Below are positions 29,613 through 37,249 of a stretch of 48,624 bases of DNA, one piece after another; positions within the stretch are counted from its first letter, which is position 1, and every line of letters starts with the position of its first letter. The position numbers and the translations under genes are program-made. Below the pieces are notes generated by a model that was given only the letters and a program-made list of their open reading frames with translations, was not told the DNA's origin and did not search any database. This DNA is from Candidatus Pacearchaeota archaeon (GTDB lineage Archaea; Nanobdellota; Nanobdellia; Pacearchaeales; GW2011-AR1): positions 1 through 48,624 of the forward strand of contig NZDU01000041.1 in NCBI GenBank assembly GCA_002688875.1, in the 5' to 3' direction.

Positions 29613-29828
29613 ATGAGTGATGTTTTTGATGAAGGAGAAGTTCGGAAGAGTCTGGAAATGGCTAAGGAAGTTGAGTTGCAACCGTTTGAGCAGGCTGTGG
29701 CTCGGATGGCGAGGGAGGAGGGGGGGATTGATTTGAATGATAAGGATATAATTGCTATTCATAGAGTTTGTAATTTGTGTGATGAGATTTTGAGGAAGCA
29801 GTTTAATGGGAAGAGTTCTGGTAAGTAG
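29613..29828 (+). CDS. Small acidic helical hypothetical protein
   Basis: 71-residue protein, largely helical (EVRKSLEMAKEVELQPFEQA, then VARMAREEGG), with a C-x2-C (HRVCNLCDEIL) and a basic end. Family not recognised. It has a TATA-like element (gtttaaaag) ~25 bases upstream. The lone CxxC is not enough for a zinc site without a partner. Confidence 0.55.
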   Translation: MSDVFDEGEVRKSLEMAKEVELQPFEQAVARMAREEGGIDLNDKDIIAIHRVCNLCDEILRKQFNGKSSGK

Positions 29829-29954
29829 GTTTTTCTTTTTCTTGGTAGTCTGATAATAGCCATGATTCTGAATCTTTTGTTATGTTTGTAGAACTTGGGA
29901 GATTAGATAAATCAATATATAGATTTCCAATTCCAAATGCTCTTTCGATTCCCA

Positions 29955-30524
29955 TTACATATCTCCTCGTCTTAATTTCTTTAGAGGTTTGTAGAATCTG
30001 TTTCCGTATGCGTTGAAGAATAGACGGCCGGTTAGTTCGGGTTTTTTTCTTTGTTTTGATATTGTTTTGTCTCTGTCCATTTTATATCCAAAGGTCATGA
30101 CTAGTTCTATTTCTTCTGGTGAGTTTATTGCGTTTTCTATTGTTGCTTCTGAGAAGGCTCCGATCCAGCTTCCTGAGAGGCCTAGTGAGCTTGCTTTTAA
30201 TAGTATGATTTGTGCTGCTGCTCCGGCATGGTGTTTGATGTATTTTTTTGCGCGTTTGTCGAAGAGTCTTTTTGCTTGGGTGTCTTTAGAGGTCATTACG
30301 ATGACGTAGGGTGCTTTTTCGATGTGTCTTTGTTGGCAACCTTCGGCTATGTCTTTTATGATGTCTGGGTCGTCTACTATTGTGAAAGATAGGATGTGGA
30401 TGTTGCCGTGTGTGAATGCTTTGTTTGCGGTTTCTACTAATTCAACTATGTCTTCTATAGGGGGTTTCTCGTTTGTGTATTTTCTTATTTGGACTGTGTT
30501 TGTTATTGCTTCGTCGAGTTCCAT
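29955..30524 (-). CDS. Nitroreductase-family flavoprotein
   Basis: 189-residue FMN oxidoreductase. The FMN-binding N-terminus is in VQIRKYTNEKPPIEDIVELV (~12-30); the central helix IKHHAGAAAQIILLKASSLG and GLSGSWIGAF carry the family's dimer and cofactor contacts. LVMTFGYKMD and a basic C-terminus complete it. These enzymes use NAD(P)H to reduce quinones, nitro compounds or flavins; the substrate is unknown. A TATA-like ttttataaccc lies upstream on the minus strand. Confidence 0.88.
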   Translation of the reverse strand: MELDEAITNTVQIRKYTNEKPPIEDIVELVETANKAFTHGNIHILSFTIVDDPDIIKDIAEGCQQRHIEKAPYVIVMTSKDTQAKRLFDKRAKKYIKHHAGAAAQIILLKASSLGLSGSWIGAFSEATIENAINSPEEIELVMTFGYKMDRDKTISKQRKKPELTGRLFFNAYGNRFYKPLKKLRRGDM

Positions 30525-30645
30525 TTTTATAAAAGGGGAAGGGGTTATAAAAAGGTTTTGTGGATGTATGAGTGAATGGATTGTAGGTAGTGTAATGTAG
30601 GTGTTTGAGATACGTAAGTGTTCTTGATAGATGTTTGTAAAAAAA

Positions 30646-30718
30646 CGTCCCGGGCTGGACTCGAACCAACGACAACGCGATTAACAGTCGCGCGCTCTAC
30701 CAACTGAGCTACCGGGAC
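30646..30718 (-). tRNA. tRNA-Asn (GTT)
   Basis: Complete cloverleaf read on the minus strand: acceptor GTCCCGG/CCGGGAC, D-arm GTAGCTCAGTTGGTAGAGC, anticodon loop CTGTTAA (anticodon GTT), T-arm GTTGGTTCGAGTCCAGC, discriminator G. No intron, and CCA is not encoded. A T-run follows the 3' end and may end transcription. This is the tRNA that AspRS plus GatCA would be expected to serve. Confidence 0.96.
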
Positions 30719-30768
30719 ACCTAGTAATTTTAGAGAGAAATGGTATTTAAATTTATTCATTTGTTAGT

Positions 30769-31275
30769 TCAATCTTCCGATAAAGGTTCTTCTTGGTTTT
30801 TCTTTTTTCTGTGTCTTTCTAATCTGCCGTAGACGTGGCCTTGTTTGCTTCCTTGGACTAAAGATGTGATTGATTGGATTGCGTCGTCCATTTCTTCGGC
30901 TGGGCCGATGATTCCGATTTGGTTGTCGTGGAGTGAGAGGTTGCAGTTTGTTAGGTTGCTTAGGGTTTTGAGGGTTCTTCCGTGGGTTCCGATGATTCTT
31001 GCTCGGACTCTTTCTAGATCGTTTCTTTTGGTTAAGTCTTTTATGTTTAGGGTTTGTAAGATAATATTTTCGTTAGTTAAGTCTAATGCTGAGTGGGCTG
31101 AGAAACCTAGGTTGATTGCTTCGAGAACTTCTAGGGCTATGAATTCTTTGTCGGCTTTTCCTGTTGCGAAGACGTTTTTGCCTTTGTTTGTTAGTTTGAT
31201 GTTTAGCTCTGTCTCTATCTTTTTTTTGTTCGTTAGAACTTCTTTGAGGTTTTCGATGTATATTTCTTGTACCAT
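30769..31275 (-). CDS. KH-domain rRNA-processing protein (Pno1/Dim2-like)
   Basis: 168-residue protein with two KH domains, as in archaeal Pno1/Krr1 relatives that bind the 16S rRNA 3' end during small-subunit assembly. The start VQEIYIENLKEVLTNKK and LDLTNENIILQTLNIKD precede the second KH core (RARIIGTHGRTLKTLSNL, holding the GxxG-like GTHG loop). A basic tail (ERHRKKK) follows. I choose the ATG at 31275 because a TATA-like element lies ~25 bases upstream (about 31298-31307). A longer form to 31338 would translate the promoter. Confidence 0.87.
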   Translation of the reverse strand: MVQEIYIENLKEVLTNKKKIETELNIKLTNKGKNVFATGKADKEFIALEVLEAINLGFSAHSALDLTNENIILQTLNIKDLTKRNDLERVRARIIGTHGRTLKTLSNLTNCNLSLHDNQIGIIGPAEEMDDAIQSITSLVQGSKQGHVYGRLERHRKKKNQEEPLSED

Positions 31276-31312
31276 TCCATATGAAGTTGATAGGGGTTTA
31301 TATTTTTTGTTG

Positions 31313-31594
31313 TTAGAAGTATTTGCTTGATTCTTCAACTAAACTTTGTTTTTTATTATATGCTGATTTGTAGGTTTGGAGTTCAATAGGTGAAAGTCTA
31401 CTTCTTAATGCGTTTATTCCTAAGGGCCCTCTTTGTTCCTGATTTTGTTCTTCTCTCATGATAATTGCTGCTAATTCGCCTATTTCTTTTGATGATGCCT
31501 TTCTTTTTAGATTGTTGATATATGTTAAAAGGAACATACTGAAAGCTCTGCTAGAATAATTCTTCTTACTGGAGGGAGGTTCTACTTCGTCCAT
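31313..31594 (-). CDS. Small hypothetical protein
   Basis: 93-residue soluble, mostly helical, polar protein (FSMFLLTYINNLKRKASSKE, ELAAIIMREEQNQEQRGP, LSPIELQTYKSAYNKK). It ends with Tyr-Phe. No family recognised. It is upstream of the KH-protein gene with its own short promoter region (31595-31640). It may be an ORFan unrelated to ribosome assembly. Confidence 0.52.
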   Translation of the reverse strand: MDEVEPPSSKKNYSSRAFSMFLLTYINNLKRKASSKEIGELAAIIMREEQNQEQRGPLGINALRSRLSPIELQTYKSAYNKKQSLVEESSKYF

Positions 31595-31704
31595 TTTGGT
31601 GATTTAGAATAGTTGAATGGGTTAATAAGTCTTGTTATTTGTGGGAATCAATCTATTTAATAGAGAAGATAAATATTTATAATAGCAAAGATATATAAAA
31701 TTTC

Positions 31705-32109
31705 ATGGCAGGTCGTGTGACTTTAGATAAATTTGATGTTTTTTATGATTTAAGAGGTTCTTTTCCTAATAATGAGGCTCTTGGAGAAAGGACTAGTGTT
31801 GATAGATTTGGAAAATTATTGGAAATGATTGGTGAATGTTCTAACATTAAAGATACGTTTATTACGAGTTATGGTTCGAATGAGAAGTTTATGTTTGATG
31901 AGGTTAGTGTAGGCCAAACGGGAGTCACTGTTAACCCTGTTATTCTTAGTTATAAGGATGGAGGATTTGAATATCTAAAAGGTTTTGCGGGAAGTGGGAA
32001 GGCCGGATTTAAGTATAATTGTAGATTGGTTGTTCCTAGTGATAGATTTATTTTATTTTACACTCATAAGGTTGAAGATGAAAAATTGTTAGCTGAAGTT
32101 TCTAAATAA
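31705..32109 (+). CDS. Hypothetical protein
   Basis: 134-residue strand-rich soluble protein (VTLDKFDVFYDLRGSF, NEKFMFDEVSVGQTGVTVNP, GFKYNCRLVVPSDRFILFYT). No family recognised. A TATA-like atatttataat lies ~25 bases before the ATG. It ends one base before the convergent aIF1A gene. Confidence 0.55.
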   Translation: MAGRVTLDKFDVFYDLRGSFPNNEALGERTSVDRFGKLLEMIGECSNIKDTFITSYGSNEKFMFDEVSVGQTGVTVNPVILSYKDGGFEYLKGFAGSGKAGFKYNCRLVVPSDRFILFYTHKVEDEKLLAEVSK

Positions 32110-32110
32110 T

Positions 32111-32470
32111 TTAAAACTCACTAGAAACTTCTTTGATGAATCCTTTCTTTTTTAGCCAGTCTATTGCTGCTGGGGTGTATTTGAATAGGATGTCGCCTTT
32201 TTTGTCTCCTTCGAATTCCCAAGGTTTTACGATTACTGTGTCGCCGGGACGGATCCAGAGTCTTCTTCTTAGGGATCCTGGGATTCTGCAGTTTCGTTCT
32301 TTGTCGTCTAGGCATTTTACTATCATTCGGTTTCCGCCGACTCGTTGTTCGACCATTCCTATGACTTCGCCTTCTCTTGGGGTTCTGACTCTGACTACTT
32401 CTGTTGAAACAGCAGGGCGTGGTGCGTTTTTCTTTGATTTGTCTTTTGGTTTTGGTTTTTTTATGTACAT
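32111..32470 (-). CDS. eif1A: Translation initiation factor aIF1A
   Basis: 119-residue OB-fold factor that binds the small-subunit A site during initiation. Basic N-terminal tail (~1-28), then RVRTPREGEVIGMVEQRVGG, NRMIVKCLDDKERNCRIPGS, RRRLWIRPGDTVIVKPWEF and DILFKYTPAAIDWLKKKGFI, all family blocks. Length is normal. It appears to be monocistronic. Confidence 0.95.
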   Translation of the reverse strand: MYIKKPKPKDKSKKNAPRPAVSTEVVRVRTPREGEVIGMVEQRVGGNRMIVKCLDDKERNCRIPGSLRRRLWIRPGDTVIVKPWEFEGDKKGDILFKYTPAAIDWLKKKGFIKEVSSEF

Positions 32471-32542
32471 GGTAATGTGTAAGAAATTAGGTATATAAGT
32501 GTTGGGTTGGTGTTAAGAAAAGTGTATTTTTTAGAGAAAGAT

Positions 32543-32671
32543 TTATGCTGGTCTCAACATCCATAATCTTTGTACGGCTTCTCTTAGTTCTCTGATTTCA
32601 GGATATTCTTGAAATTCAAAATTCTCATGTTCTTCAATTATTTCTTCCTCGGTTTCTTGTTTTTCATCCAT
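32543..32671 (-). CDS. 42-residue acidic miniprotein
   Basis: Short frame from ATG 32671 to TAA 32543-32545. Very acidic N-terminal half (MDEKQETEEEIIEEHENFE) then REAVQRLWMLRPA. It overlaps the end of the membrane-protein gene by 34 bases in another frame, suggesting coupling. No family recognised; its translation is uncertain. Confidence 0.4.
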   Translation of the reverse strand: MDEKQETEEEIIEEHENFEFQEYPEIRELREAVQRLWMLRPA

Positions 32672-32955
32672 TTTAATTCTTCTTTATATTTGTATATAAG
32701 TGAGTCTTTGTTATAAAGTTTGCTATTTAATTTATTGATTAAGTTAGTTACATGAATTATTTCTTTTTTATATTTTTTTTCAATTAGGTGTTCTGCATAA
32801 TAGTTTCCTGTAATGTAGATTGATGGAAGGAGTATGACTTCTATAGTTAGGATTAGGATTGCGTAATCTGGGAAGAGATAACTTAGAAGGATGAAAATTA
32901 TTGCAGTAGTTGTCGCTATGAGTGTGATGATTACTCTTATATGGGTTAGTATCAT
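32638..32955 (-). CDS. Two-helix membrane protein with coiled coil
   Basis: 105-residue protein with two N-terminal membrane segments (~7-27 VIITLIATTTAIIFILLSYL; ~31-50 AILILTIEVILLPSIYITG) and a charged helical C-terminal half (IHVTNLINKLNSKLYNKDSL) that probably lies in the cytosol. Family not recognised. Possibly linked to the acidic 42-residue frame that overlaps its end. Confidence 0.55.
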   Translation of the reverse strand: MILTHIRVIITLIATTTAIIFILLSYLFPDYAILILTIEVILLPSIYITGNYYAEHLIEKKYKKEIIHVTNLINKLNSKLYNKDSLIYKYKEELKWMKNKKPRKK

Positions 32956-33011
32956 TATTATTTTAAGGTGAAGGGTCTTAAATTATTTTGCGTGGTTTTT
33001 GAGTTGAGTGT

Positions 33012-33308
33012 TTAGAACAATCCCAATGCAACTGGTATGTTATCAATCTTCATAACCCCTTCTTGATTGATGATTCCTGCTTCTAATGCGGTTTCTACTG
33101 ATTCTTTGCCTACTATGTTGAATGTTGCGTCTTCTTGGTTCATTTCTTTTAGAATCTGGATTATTTCTTCTTTTGTTTTTTTGTCTCCTTCGAAGAAGTT
33201 GGGTCTGACTTCTATTTGTTTGATTCCTTCTATGAAGGTTTGACCTATTATGTCTGAGTCGGCTAAGGCGACTATGCTTCTGTATGCTTCGTGTATTTTT
33301 ATGTGCAT
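33012..33308 (-). CDS. DUF424 family protein
   Basis: 98-residue archaeal protein of unknown function. It matches the family pattern: start MHIKIHEAYRSIVALADSD, then IIGQTFIEGIKQIEV, NFFEGDKKTKEEIIQIL and the characteristic FNIVGKESVETALEAGII. In other archaea it sits near translation genes, as here (aIF1A, aIF2-beta). Upstream is a 325-base spacer with structured repeats. Confidence 0.85.
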   Translation of the reverse strand: MHIKIHEAYRSIVALADSDIIGQTFIEGIKQIEVRPNFFEGDKKTKEEIIQILKEMNQEDATFNIVGKESVETALEAGIINQEGVMKIDNIPVALGLF

Positions 33309-33420
33309 CTCGTATGAAAATCCAGGAACCTAGGTTTCTAGATGCGACCTCCTGTTTTATTGTTCTGACAAGTCACCTTTCCTAGGTAACCTGGCGGTTT
33401 ATTTATTTTGATTGTTGGTT

Positions 33421-33483
33421 GTTATAATGCTCCGCTACCCACTTCGTTGGGTAGCTCCGCATATTTTATTGGTAAGTTATAAT
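33421..33483. repeat. Dispersed hairpin repeat, copy A
   Basis: Stem gctaccca (33434-33441) with tgggtagc (33448-33455), tip cttcgt, extended by tgc/gca across a tcc/tcc mismatch, followed by the tail tattttattggta. An 8-base direct repeat gttataat flanks it (33421-33428 and 33476-33483), like a target duplication. Copies B and C share the c-TTC-g tip and the tail. Confidence 0.6.
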
Positions 33484-33505
33484 TACAAGGAGAGTTTTGT
33501 AAGTA

Positions 33506-33527
33506 TTCTCTTTGTGAGATGAGTGTT
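33506..33527. repeat. 22-base motif shared with the mcm upstream region
   Basis: Exact 22-base match to 40690-40711 (core tctctttgtgagatgagtgt). Both copies lie upstream of minus-strand genes (DUF424 here, mcm there). Possibly a shared regulatory site. Confidence 0.6.
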
Positions 33528-33633
33528 TCTCCTTGTTAGGGGGTTTGTTTCCTCTTGCTTGTATGTGTGATTAGGTGTTGAGATATATAAAAATATCTGT
33601 TAGAAGGTATATAAAAAATAAAAATAAAAATTA

Positions 33634-33777
33634 TTAGTCTACTTTGAATGTGCAAACAGTTGTTCCGCATGTTGGGCATTTACCCTTCATCATGTCTTTA
33701 CCCTTTGAAGTTTTGGTCTTCTGAGCGTCTTTGATTTCTGTTTTTGCTTTGCACTTTACACAATATCCATTGGCCAT
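33634..33777 (-). CDS. 47-residue zinc-ribbon protein (DUF5679-like)
   Basis: Tiny archaeal zinc ribbon from ATG 33777 to TAA 33634-33636. Four cysteines form two knuckles, YCVKCKAK (residues ~5-12) and KCPTCGTTVC (~33-42), joined by a basic Lys-rich linker (AQKTKTSKGKDMMKG). These proteins are likely nucleic-acid or ribosome associated; function is unknown. A TATA-like tttaaatacc lies upstream on the minus strand, next to a long run of guanines on the plus strand. Confidence 0.82.
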   Translation of the reverse strand: MANGYCVKCKAKTEIKDAQKTKTSKGKDMMKGKCPTCGTTVCTFKVD

Positions 33778-33858
33778 ATTTTTTTATCCTCCCTTGTAAT
33801 TTAAGGTCTTTTGATGATTTAGCTATGTTTTATTGGTATTTAAAGGTTGTTTAAGTGT

Positions 33859-33912
33859 GGGGAGGGGGTTTTTTGGGTGTGGGGAAGGGAGGGGTTCGGG
33901 GGAATTGGGGGG
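33859..33912 (+). repeat. G-run cluster, possible G-quadruplexes
   Basis: About 54 bases with eight or so runs of 3-6 guanines, between the zinc-ribbon gene's promoter and the 3' end of aIF2-beta. Several overlapping quadruplexes are possible on the plus strand. It may also reflect drift under strong G/T bias. Confidence 0.6.
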
Positions 33913-33922
33913 TTTTGTAGAA

Positions 33923-34333
33923 TTAAATCTTACTCCTAACGCTATGCTTCGCGCCACAAGCTAAACAATGTAGGAATGAGAAGCCTTTTTCTTTGATGAT
34001 TTCGGTGTCGGGTTTTTTGCATTGAGTGCATAGGACGAATTCTTTAGTGTAGTCTTGGATTTTTTCGTTGATTTTTTGGGAGTTTATTTTTCTTTGGAGG
34101 ATTACGCGGTTGTTTTTTATGGATCCTGAGGTTGCTAGTTCTCTTAATAGGAATTTTAGTAAGTGTTCTTGGTCGCGTCTTAGATATGAGGCTACTTGTG
34201 GGAAGTTTGTTAGGATTGTTTTGGTTCCTTCTAGGTGGCCTTCTATTTTTGGGATTTCGAATCTTGCGTTGGATTTCTCAATGGGTTTGAGGTCTTTGTA
34301 TGCTTCGTTCAATAAAGTTTCGTAGGTTTCCAT
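33923..34333 (-). CDS. eif2B: Translation initiation factor 2 subunit beta
   Basis: 136-residue subunit of aIF2, which carries initiator tRNA to the ribosome. The N-terminal helix contacts gamma; the core block is TILTNFPQVASYLRRDQEHL, LLRELATSGSIKNNRVIL; and the C-terminal zinc ribbon is CTQCKKPDTE and LHCLACGAKH (two CxxC pairs, ~102-131). Length is normal for archaea. Single gene with a TATA-like element upstream. Confidence 0.95.
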   Translation of the reverse strand: METYETLLNEAYKDLKPIEKSNARFEIPKIEGHLEGTKTILTNFPQVASYLRRDQEHLLKFLLRELATSGSIKNNRVILQRKINSQKINEKIQDYTKEFVLCTQCKKPDTEIIKEKGFSFLHCLACGAKHSVRSKI

Positions 34334-34440
34334 GGTGTTTGAGGGTAAATGGGGTTTAAAAATGTTTAGAGCTGTATTTGTGTGTAATTTTTTGATTTAG
34401 GGATAGGAAGGTTTATAAAATAGATTTTTGTAGTTTTCTG

Positions 34441-34716
34441 ATGGGATCAGATGTTGGTGAGGAGAAGATATTGTATATTTATAGGAATAGAGTTGTTGGA
34501 GATGTAGGGGGTCCTTTCTATATTTTTTCTCCTAATTATAAGGGTTCAGGTAGAGGAGAGGTTAGGCTGGTTCCGAAATTTAGAGAATGGGTTAAAAATG
34601 CTGAGAAAGAGGGATATAGACTAAGGTTAGATGAGGATGATAATGGTAAACTCCAACATAGGCTTAATGAAGATGATATGGCTTTGATTGGTAGGCCTTG
34701 GTCAAGAGTTTGTTAG
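34441..34716 (+). CDS. Small hypothetical protein
   Basis: 91-residue soluble protein, mixed strands (EEKILYIYRNRVVGDVGGPF) and a basic helix (PKFREWVKNAEKEGYRLRL). No family recognised. A TATA-like ggtttataaaa lies ~25 bases before the ATG. It converges on the RPA-like gene. Confidence 0.52.
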   Translation: MGSDVGEEKILYIYRNRVVGDVGGPFYIFSPNYKGSGRGEVRLVPKFREWVKNAEKEGYRLRLDEDDNGKLQHRLNEDDMALIGRPWSRVC

Positions 34717-34763
34717 TTGGATTTATTCATCTTAATACTTGACAATTTAATAAGATACAATAT

Positions 34764-35405
34764 TTATCCTAAATATCGTACTCTACCTGGACGTGGTTCG
34801 TAAATAATTCCTTCTTCTAATAGCTTTTGGATTTCTTGAGTGATTAGTTCGGGTTTTGAGTCTTTGAATTTCATGATTATTTGATCTTTGTCGATTCCTT
34901 CGTTTTGTTCTTCGGCTTTTATTGAGTCGATGATGTTGTCTCTTAGGGATTTTATTTCTTGTTTTTGGTTGGTTGTTAGTGGTTTGGGTTGGTCTTTTTC
35001 TATTTCGAGTTTTCTTACTAAAAGATATCTTGGGTCTTGTTTTTTTATTATTTCTGGGAGAATGTAGAGTTCTTCGTTGAAGGAGCGTAGGAGGCCGATG
35101 ATTAGGATTGTGTCTCCTTGGGTTAAGTTCTCGAATTTTTTTAGGTCTTCGCCGAAGACTCTTGTTTTGATTTGGCCGGAGCCGTCGTCTACTGTTAGGG
35201 ATGCGAATCTTTTTTCTCCGTCGGATTGGTATTTGTCTATGATGTTTGCTATTAGGTTTACTCGGACTAGTTTGTTGGTTCCTAGTTCGATGTGGAGAAG
35301 TTTTGGGTTAGTTGTTTCTTGGGATTGGTCGAAGATTTGGTTGCCTTTTAGTAAGTCTCCTACTCGGATTTTGTAAGCTATTTCTCTTTTTTTGAAATCT
35401 GGCAT
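34764..35405 (-). CDS. RPA-family single-stranded DNA-binding protein
   Basis: 213-residue protein with an OB fold (~10-115: VRVNLIANIIDKYQSDGEKR, SLTVDDGSGQIKTRVFGEDL, GDTILIIGLLRSF) and a C-terminal winged-helix-like part (~150-213: DKDQIIMKFKDSKPELITQE, LLEEGIIYEPRPGR). This is the RPA32/COG3390-type layout, where the OB fold coats ssDNA and the winged helix recruits repair proteins. The usual neighbour RPA genes are not adjacent. It likely acts with MCM and ligase of this window. Confidence 0.85.
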   Translation of the reverse strand: MPDFKKREIAYKIRVGDLLKGNQIFDQSQETTNPKLLHIELGTNKLVRVNLIANIIDKYQSDGEKRFASLTVDDGSGQIKTRVFGEDLKKFENLTQGDTILIIGLLRSFNEELYILPEIIKKQDPRYLLVRKLEIEKDQPKPLTTNQKQEIKSLRDNIIDSIKAEEQNEGIDKDQIIMKFKDSKPELITQEIQKLLEEGIIYEPRPGRVRYLG

Positions 35406-35503
35406 AGGGATGAATATTAAAATTTGTATATAAAGATTTATGTAGGGGAGTAGAATTATTTTGGTTTCATAATGTTTATAATTGATGTTAGTATTTTTTG
35501 ATA

Positions 35504-35995
35504 ATGAAATATTTAATATATTTTAATTCAAGTAGGGAGTTGTCTGATCTCATTGCTGGACATTCTTTTGATGTGATTCCTGGGATTGGTTTGCATTCAA
35601 CTCTTTGTTATTTTGTTGGTGATAATGCTAATGAAAGGAGTTTAATTGAAGATTTAGATGGGATTAATTTTCAAGGGTTTAATGTTAAAACAGGGAGTTT
35701 GGATACTTTTGATGATAATTTAGTTTTAAGGCTGTTAAAGACTGATGAATTATCTTTATTACATAATGAGATTTATTCTGTTGTTAGAAGGCATGTTGTT
35801 GGGGATGGTTGTGGTGTTTTAGATGAGTATTTTGGAGAGAATTATAATCCTCATATAACCTTGTCTAGATCGTCATCTGAACTTGATAGAGGGGTAGGTG
35901 ATTTAAATGGAGTGGAGTTTTCTGTGTCTAATTATGTGCTTGCGAGAAAATATCAGGAAAATTGGGTTGATATTAGGGCTTTTTCAGTTGGTTAG
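35504..35995 (+). CDS. 2H phosphoesterase (2'-5' RNA ligase-like)
   Basis: 163-residue LigT-like protein. Two histidine motifs are visible, GLHSTLCYF (~26-34) and NPHITLSRS (~127-135), each of the form H-x-T/S, the pair that defines 2H enzymes acting on 2',3'-cyclic phosphates or 2'-5' linkages. Family length fits. It may process tRNA splicing or RNA-end intermediates. I choose the ATG at 35504; a TTG two codons upstream is possible. It ends one base before the convergent peroxiredoxin gene. Confidence 0.8.
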   Translation: MKYLIYFNSSRELSDLIAGHSFDVIPGIGLHSTLCYFVGDNANERSLIEDLDGINFQGFNVKTGSLDTFDDNLVLRLLKTDELSLLHNEIYSVVRRHVVGDGCGVLDEYFGENYNPHITLSRSSSELDRGVGDLNGVEFSVSNYVLARKYQENWVDIRAFSVG

Positions 35996-36571
35996 TTATA
36001 TCTTGCCGACTAGGTCTAGGCCGGGTTTTAAAGTTTCTTTTCCTGGTTCCCAGTTTATGGGGCAGACTTCGCCTCCGTGTTGGCTGACGAATTGGGCTGC
36101 TTGGACTTTTCTTATTAGTTCTTTTGTTGAACGGCCGATGGAGTTGTCATGTAGTTCGAAGGCTTTTAGGATTCCTTCTGGGTCGATTATGAAAGTTCCT
36201 CTGAGGCTTAGGCCTTCTTCTTCTATGTAGGTTTGATAGGATTTGCAGATTTTTCCGGTCGGGTCGGCTAGCATTGGGAATTTTATTTTTTTTATTGTTT
36301 CTGAGTTGTCGTGCCAGGCTTTGTGGACGAAGGTTGTGTCTGTTGAGACGCTTAGGATTTCTGCGTTTAGGTCTTGGAATGTTTGATAGTTGTCGGCTAA
36401 ATCTCCTAGTTCAGTTGGGCAGACGAAGGTGAAGTCGGCGGGGTAGAAGAATAATATGACCCATTTGCCTCTGAATTGGTCGAGGTTTATTTTTTTGACT
36501 TCGTTGTTATGGAAGGCTTCGGCTTGGAATCTTGGTGCTGGTTCATTTATTTCTAGAATTTGGGGTTCCAT
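35996..36571 (-). CDS. 2-Cys peroxiredoxin (AhpC/Prx1 type)
   Basis: 191-residue thiol peroxidase. Peroxidatic Cys is in PADFTFVCPTELGDL (~53), the resolving Cys in GEVCPINWEPG (~165), and the conserved Arg in DPTGKICKSYQT. The TFIIDPEGILKAFELHDNSI block is present. It reduces peroxides; the reducing partner is not next to it. Expected as a ring of dimers in the cytosol. Confidence 0.95.
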   Translation of the reverse strand: MEPQILEINEPAPRFQAEAFHNNEVKKINLDQFRGKWVILFFYPADFTFVCPTELGDLADNYQTFQDLNAEILSVSTDTTFVHKAWHDNSETIKKIKFPMLADPTGKICKSYQTYIEEEGLSLRGTFIIDPEGILKAFELHDNSIGRSTKELIRKVQAAQFVSQHGGEVCPINWEPGKETLKPGLDLVGKI

Positions 36572-36651
36572 GTTGTTGGTTGTTAGTAGGGATATTTAAG
36601 TTTATTTGTGATTGAGTTTACTTGTTGTTTGTGTTTTTTTAATGAGGTCTG

Positions 36652-36834
36652 TGTTCTTTTAGTATAATGTGTTTCCCATTAACATATGTCACCCTCTAAA
36701 ATAATTTATTGCACATAAAATTTAGGAAGCTTCGCTAACCTAAATTTTATTATTTTATTGATATCTGATAAATAATCCAATATATGATTAAGTAATCCTA
36801 GATCTCTAGGGTCTAGATGTTCTTTTAGTATAAT
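36652..36834. repeat. 17-base direct repeats bracketing a 149-base segment
   Basis: TGTTCTTTTAGTATAAT is repeated exactly at 36652-36668 and 36818-36834; similarity extends a few bases to the left (ggtct). The segment between holds hairpin copy B. It could be a small insertion with duplicated target or a duplicated promoter part. Confidence 0.65.
36717..36773. repeat. Dispersed hairpin repeat, copy B
   Basis: Stem aaaatttagg (36717-36726) with cctaaatttt (36739-36748), inner agc-ttc-gct tip, then the shared tail tattttattgatatctgata. Same architecture as copies A (33421) and C (47252). Confidence 0.6.
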
Positions 36835-36867
36835 AAAGTTTAAAAATGGACTAGATATAGGTTTTTT

Positions 36868-37245
36868 ATGAGAATTGATGGGTTTAGAGCGATAGTTTTG
36901 GGAATTGTGTTGTGGTTGTTGATATTTGTAGAGGTAAGTGTGTTGTTGTTTGGGTTTAGGTTTCCGATGGGGAGTGATGCTTATTATGTTTCGCATTTTG
37001 TTTTGTTGGTGTTTTTTTCGTTGTTGGTTAGTTTGGTTTATTTTTATAAGGTTAGAATGAGGGGTGGGTTTTTGCATGGGCTTTGTGCTGGGATTTTGTT
37101 TATTGTGGTTGGGGTGTTGTTGGATTTGGCTATAACTGTTCCATTTTTTGTTAAGGATTATGGTTTCTTTTTGAGAGGTGATGTTTTGATTGGGATGGTG
37201 GTGGTTTTGGTGATTTCGGGGTTGGTGGGGATGGGGAAGCGGTGA
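36868..37245 (+). CDS. Four-helix membrane protein (DUF5367-like)
   Basis: 125-residue protein with four membrane segments at about residues 7-28, 41-61, 69-90 and 103-121 and short connecting loops. The layout and FRAIVLGIVLWLLIFVEVSV resemble small DUF5367-type proteins of unknown function, but I am only moderately sure. It is followed 4 bases later by a soluble ORFan, so the two may be co-transcribed. Confidence 0.65.
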   Translation: MRIDGFRAIVLGIVLWLLIFVEVSVLLFGFRFPMGSDAYYVSHFVLLVFFSLLVSLVYFYKVRMRGGFLHGLCAGILFIVVGVLLDLAITVPFFVKDYGFFLRGDVLIGMVVVLVISGLVGMGKR

Positions 37246-37249
37246 GAAG

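Larger units (their letters stand above)
33309..33633. other. Intergenic region with dispersed hairpin and shared motif
   Basis: No gene is visible. It holds one copy of the dispersed hairpin family (33429-33475) bounded by direct repeats of gttataat, and at 33506-33527 a 22-base sequence that recurs exactly at 40690-40711 upstream of mcm. Confidence 0.6.
36572..36867. other. Intergenic region carrying repeat copy B
   Basis: No gene is visible in ~296 bases. It contains a hairpin-family copy (36717-36773) and a perfect 17-base direct repeat (36652-36668 and 36818-36834) bracketing it, plus a TATA-like element (aagtttaaaaatgg) upstream of the membrane gene at 36868. Confidence 0.55.

Noticed and set aside
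29804..29956. A 50-codon minus-strand frame after the nitroreductase gene
   Set aside because: It overlaps the 3' end of the convergent gene at 29613-29828, has no recognisable features and only a weak start context, so I do not list it as a gene.
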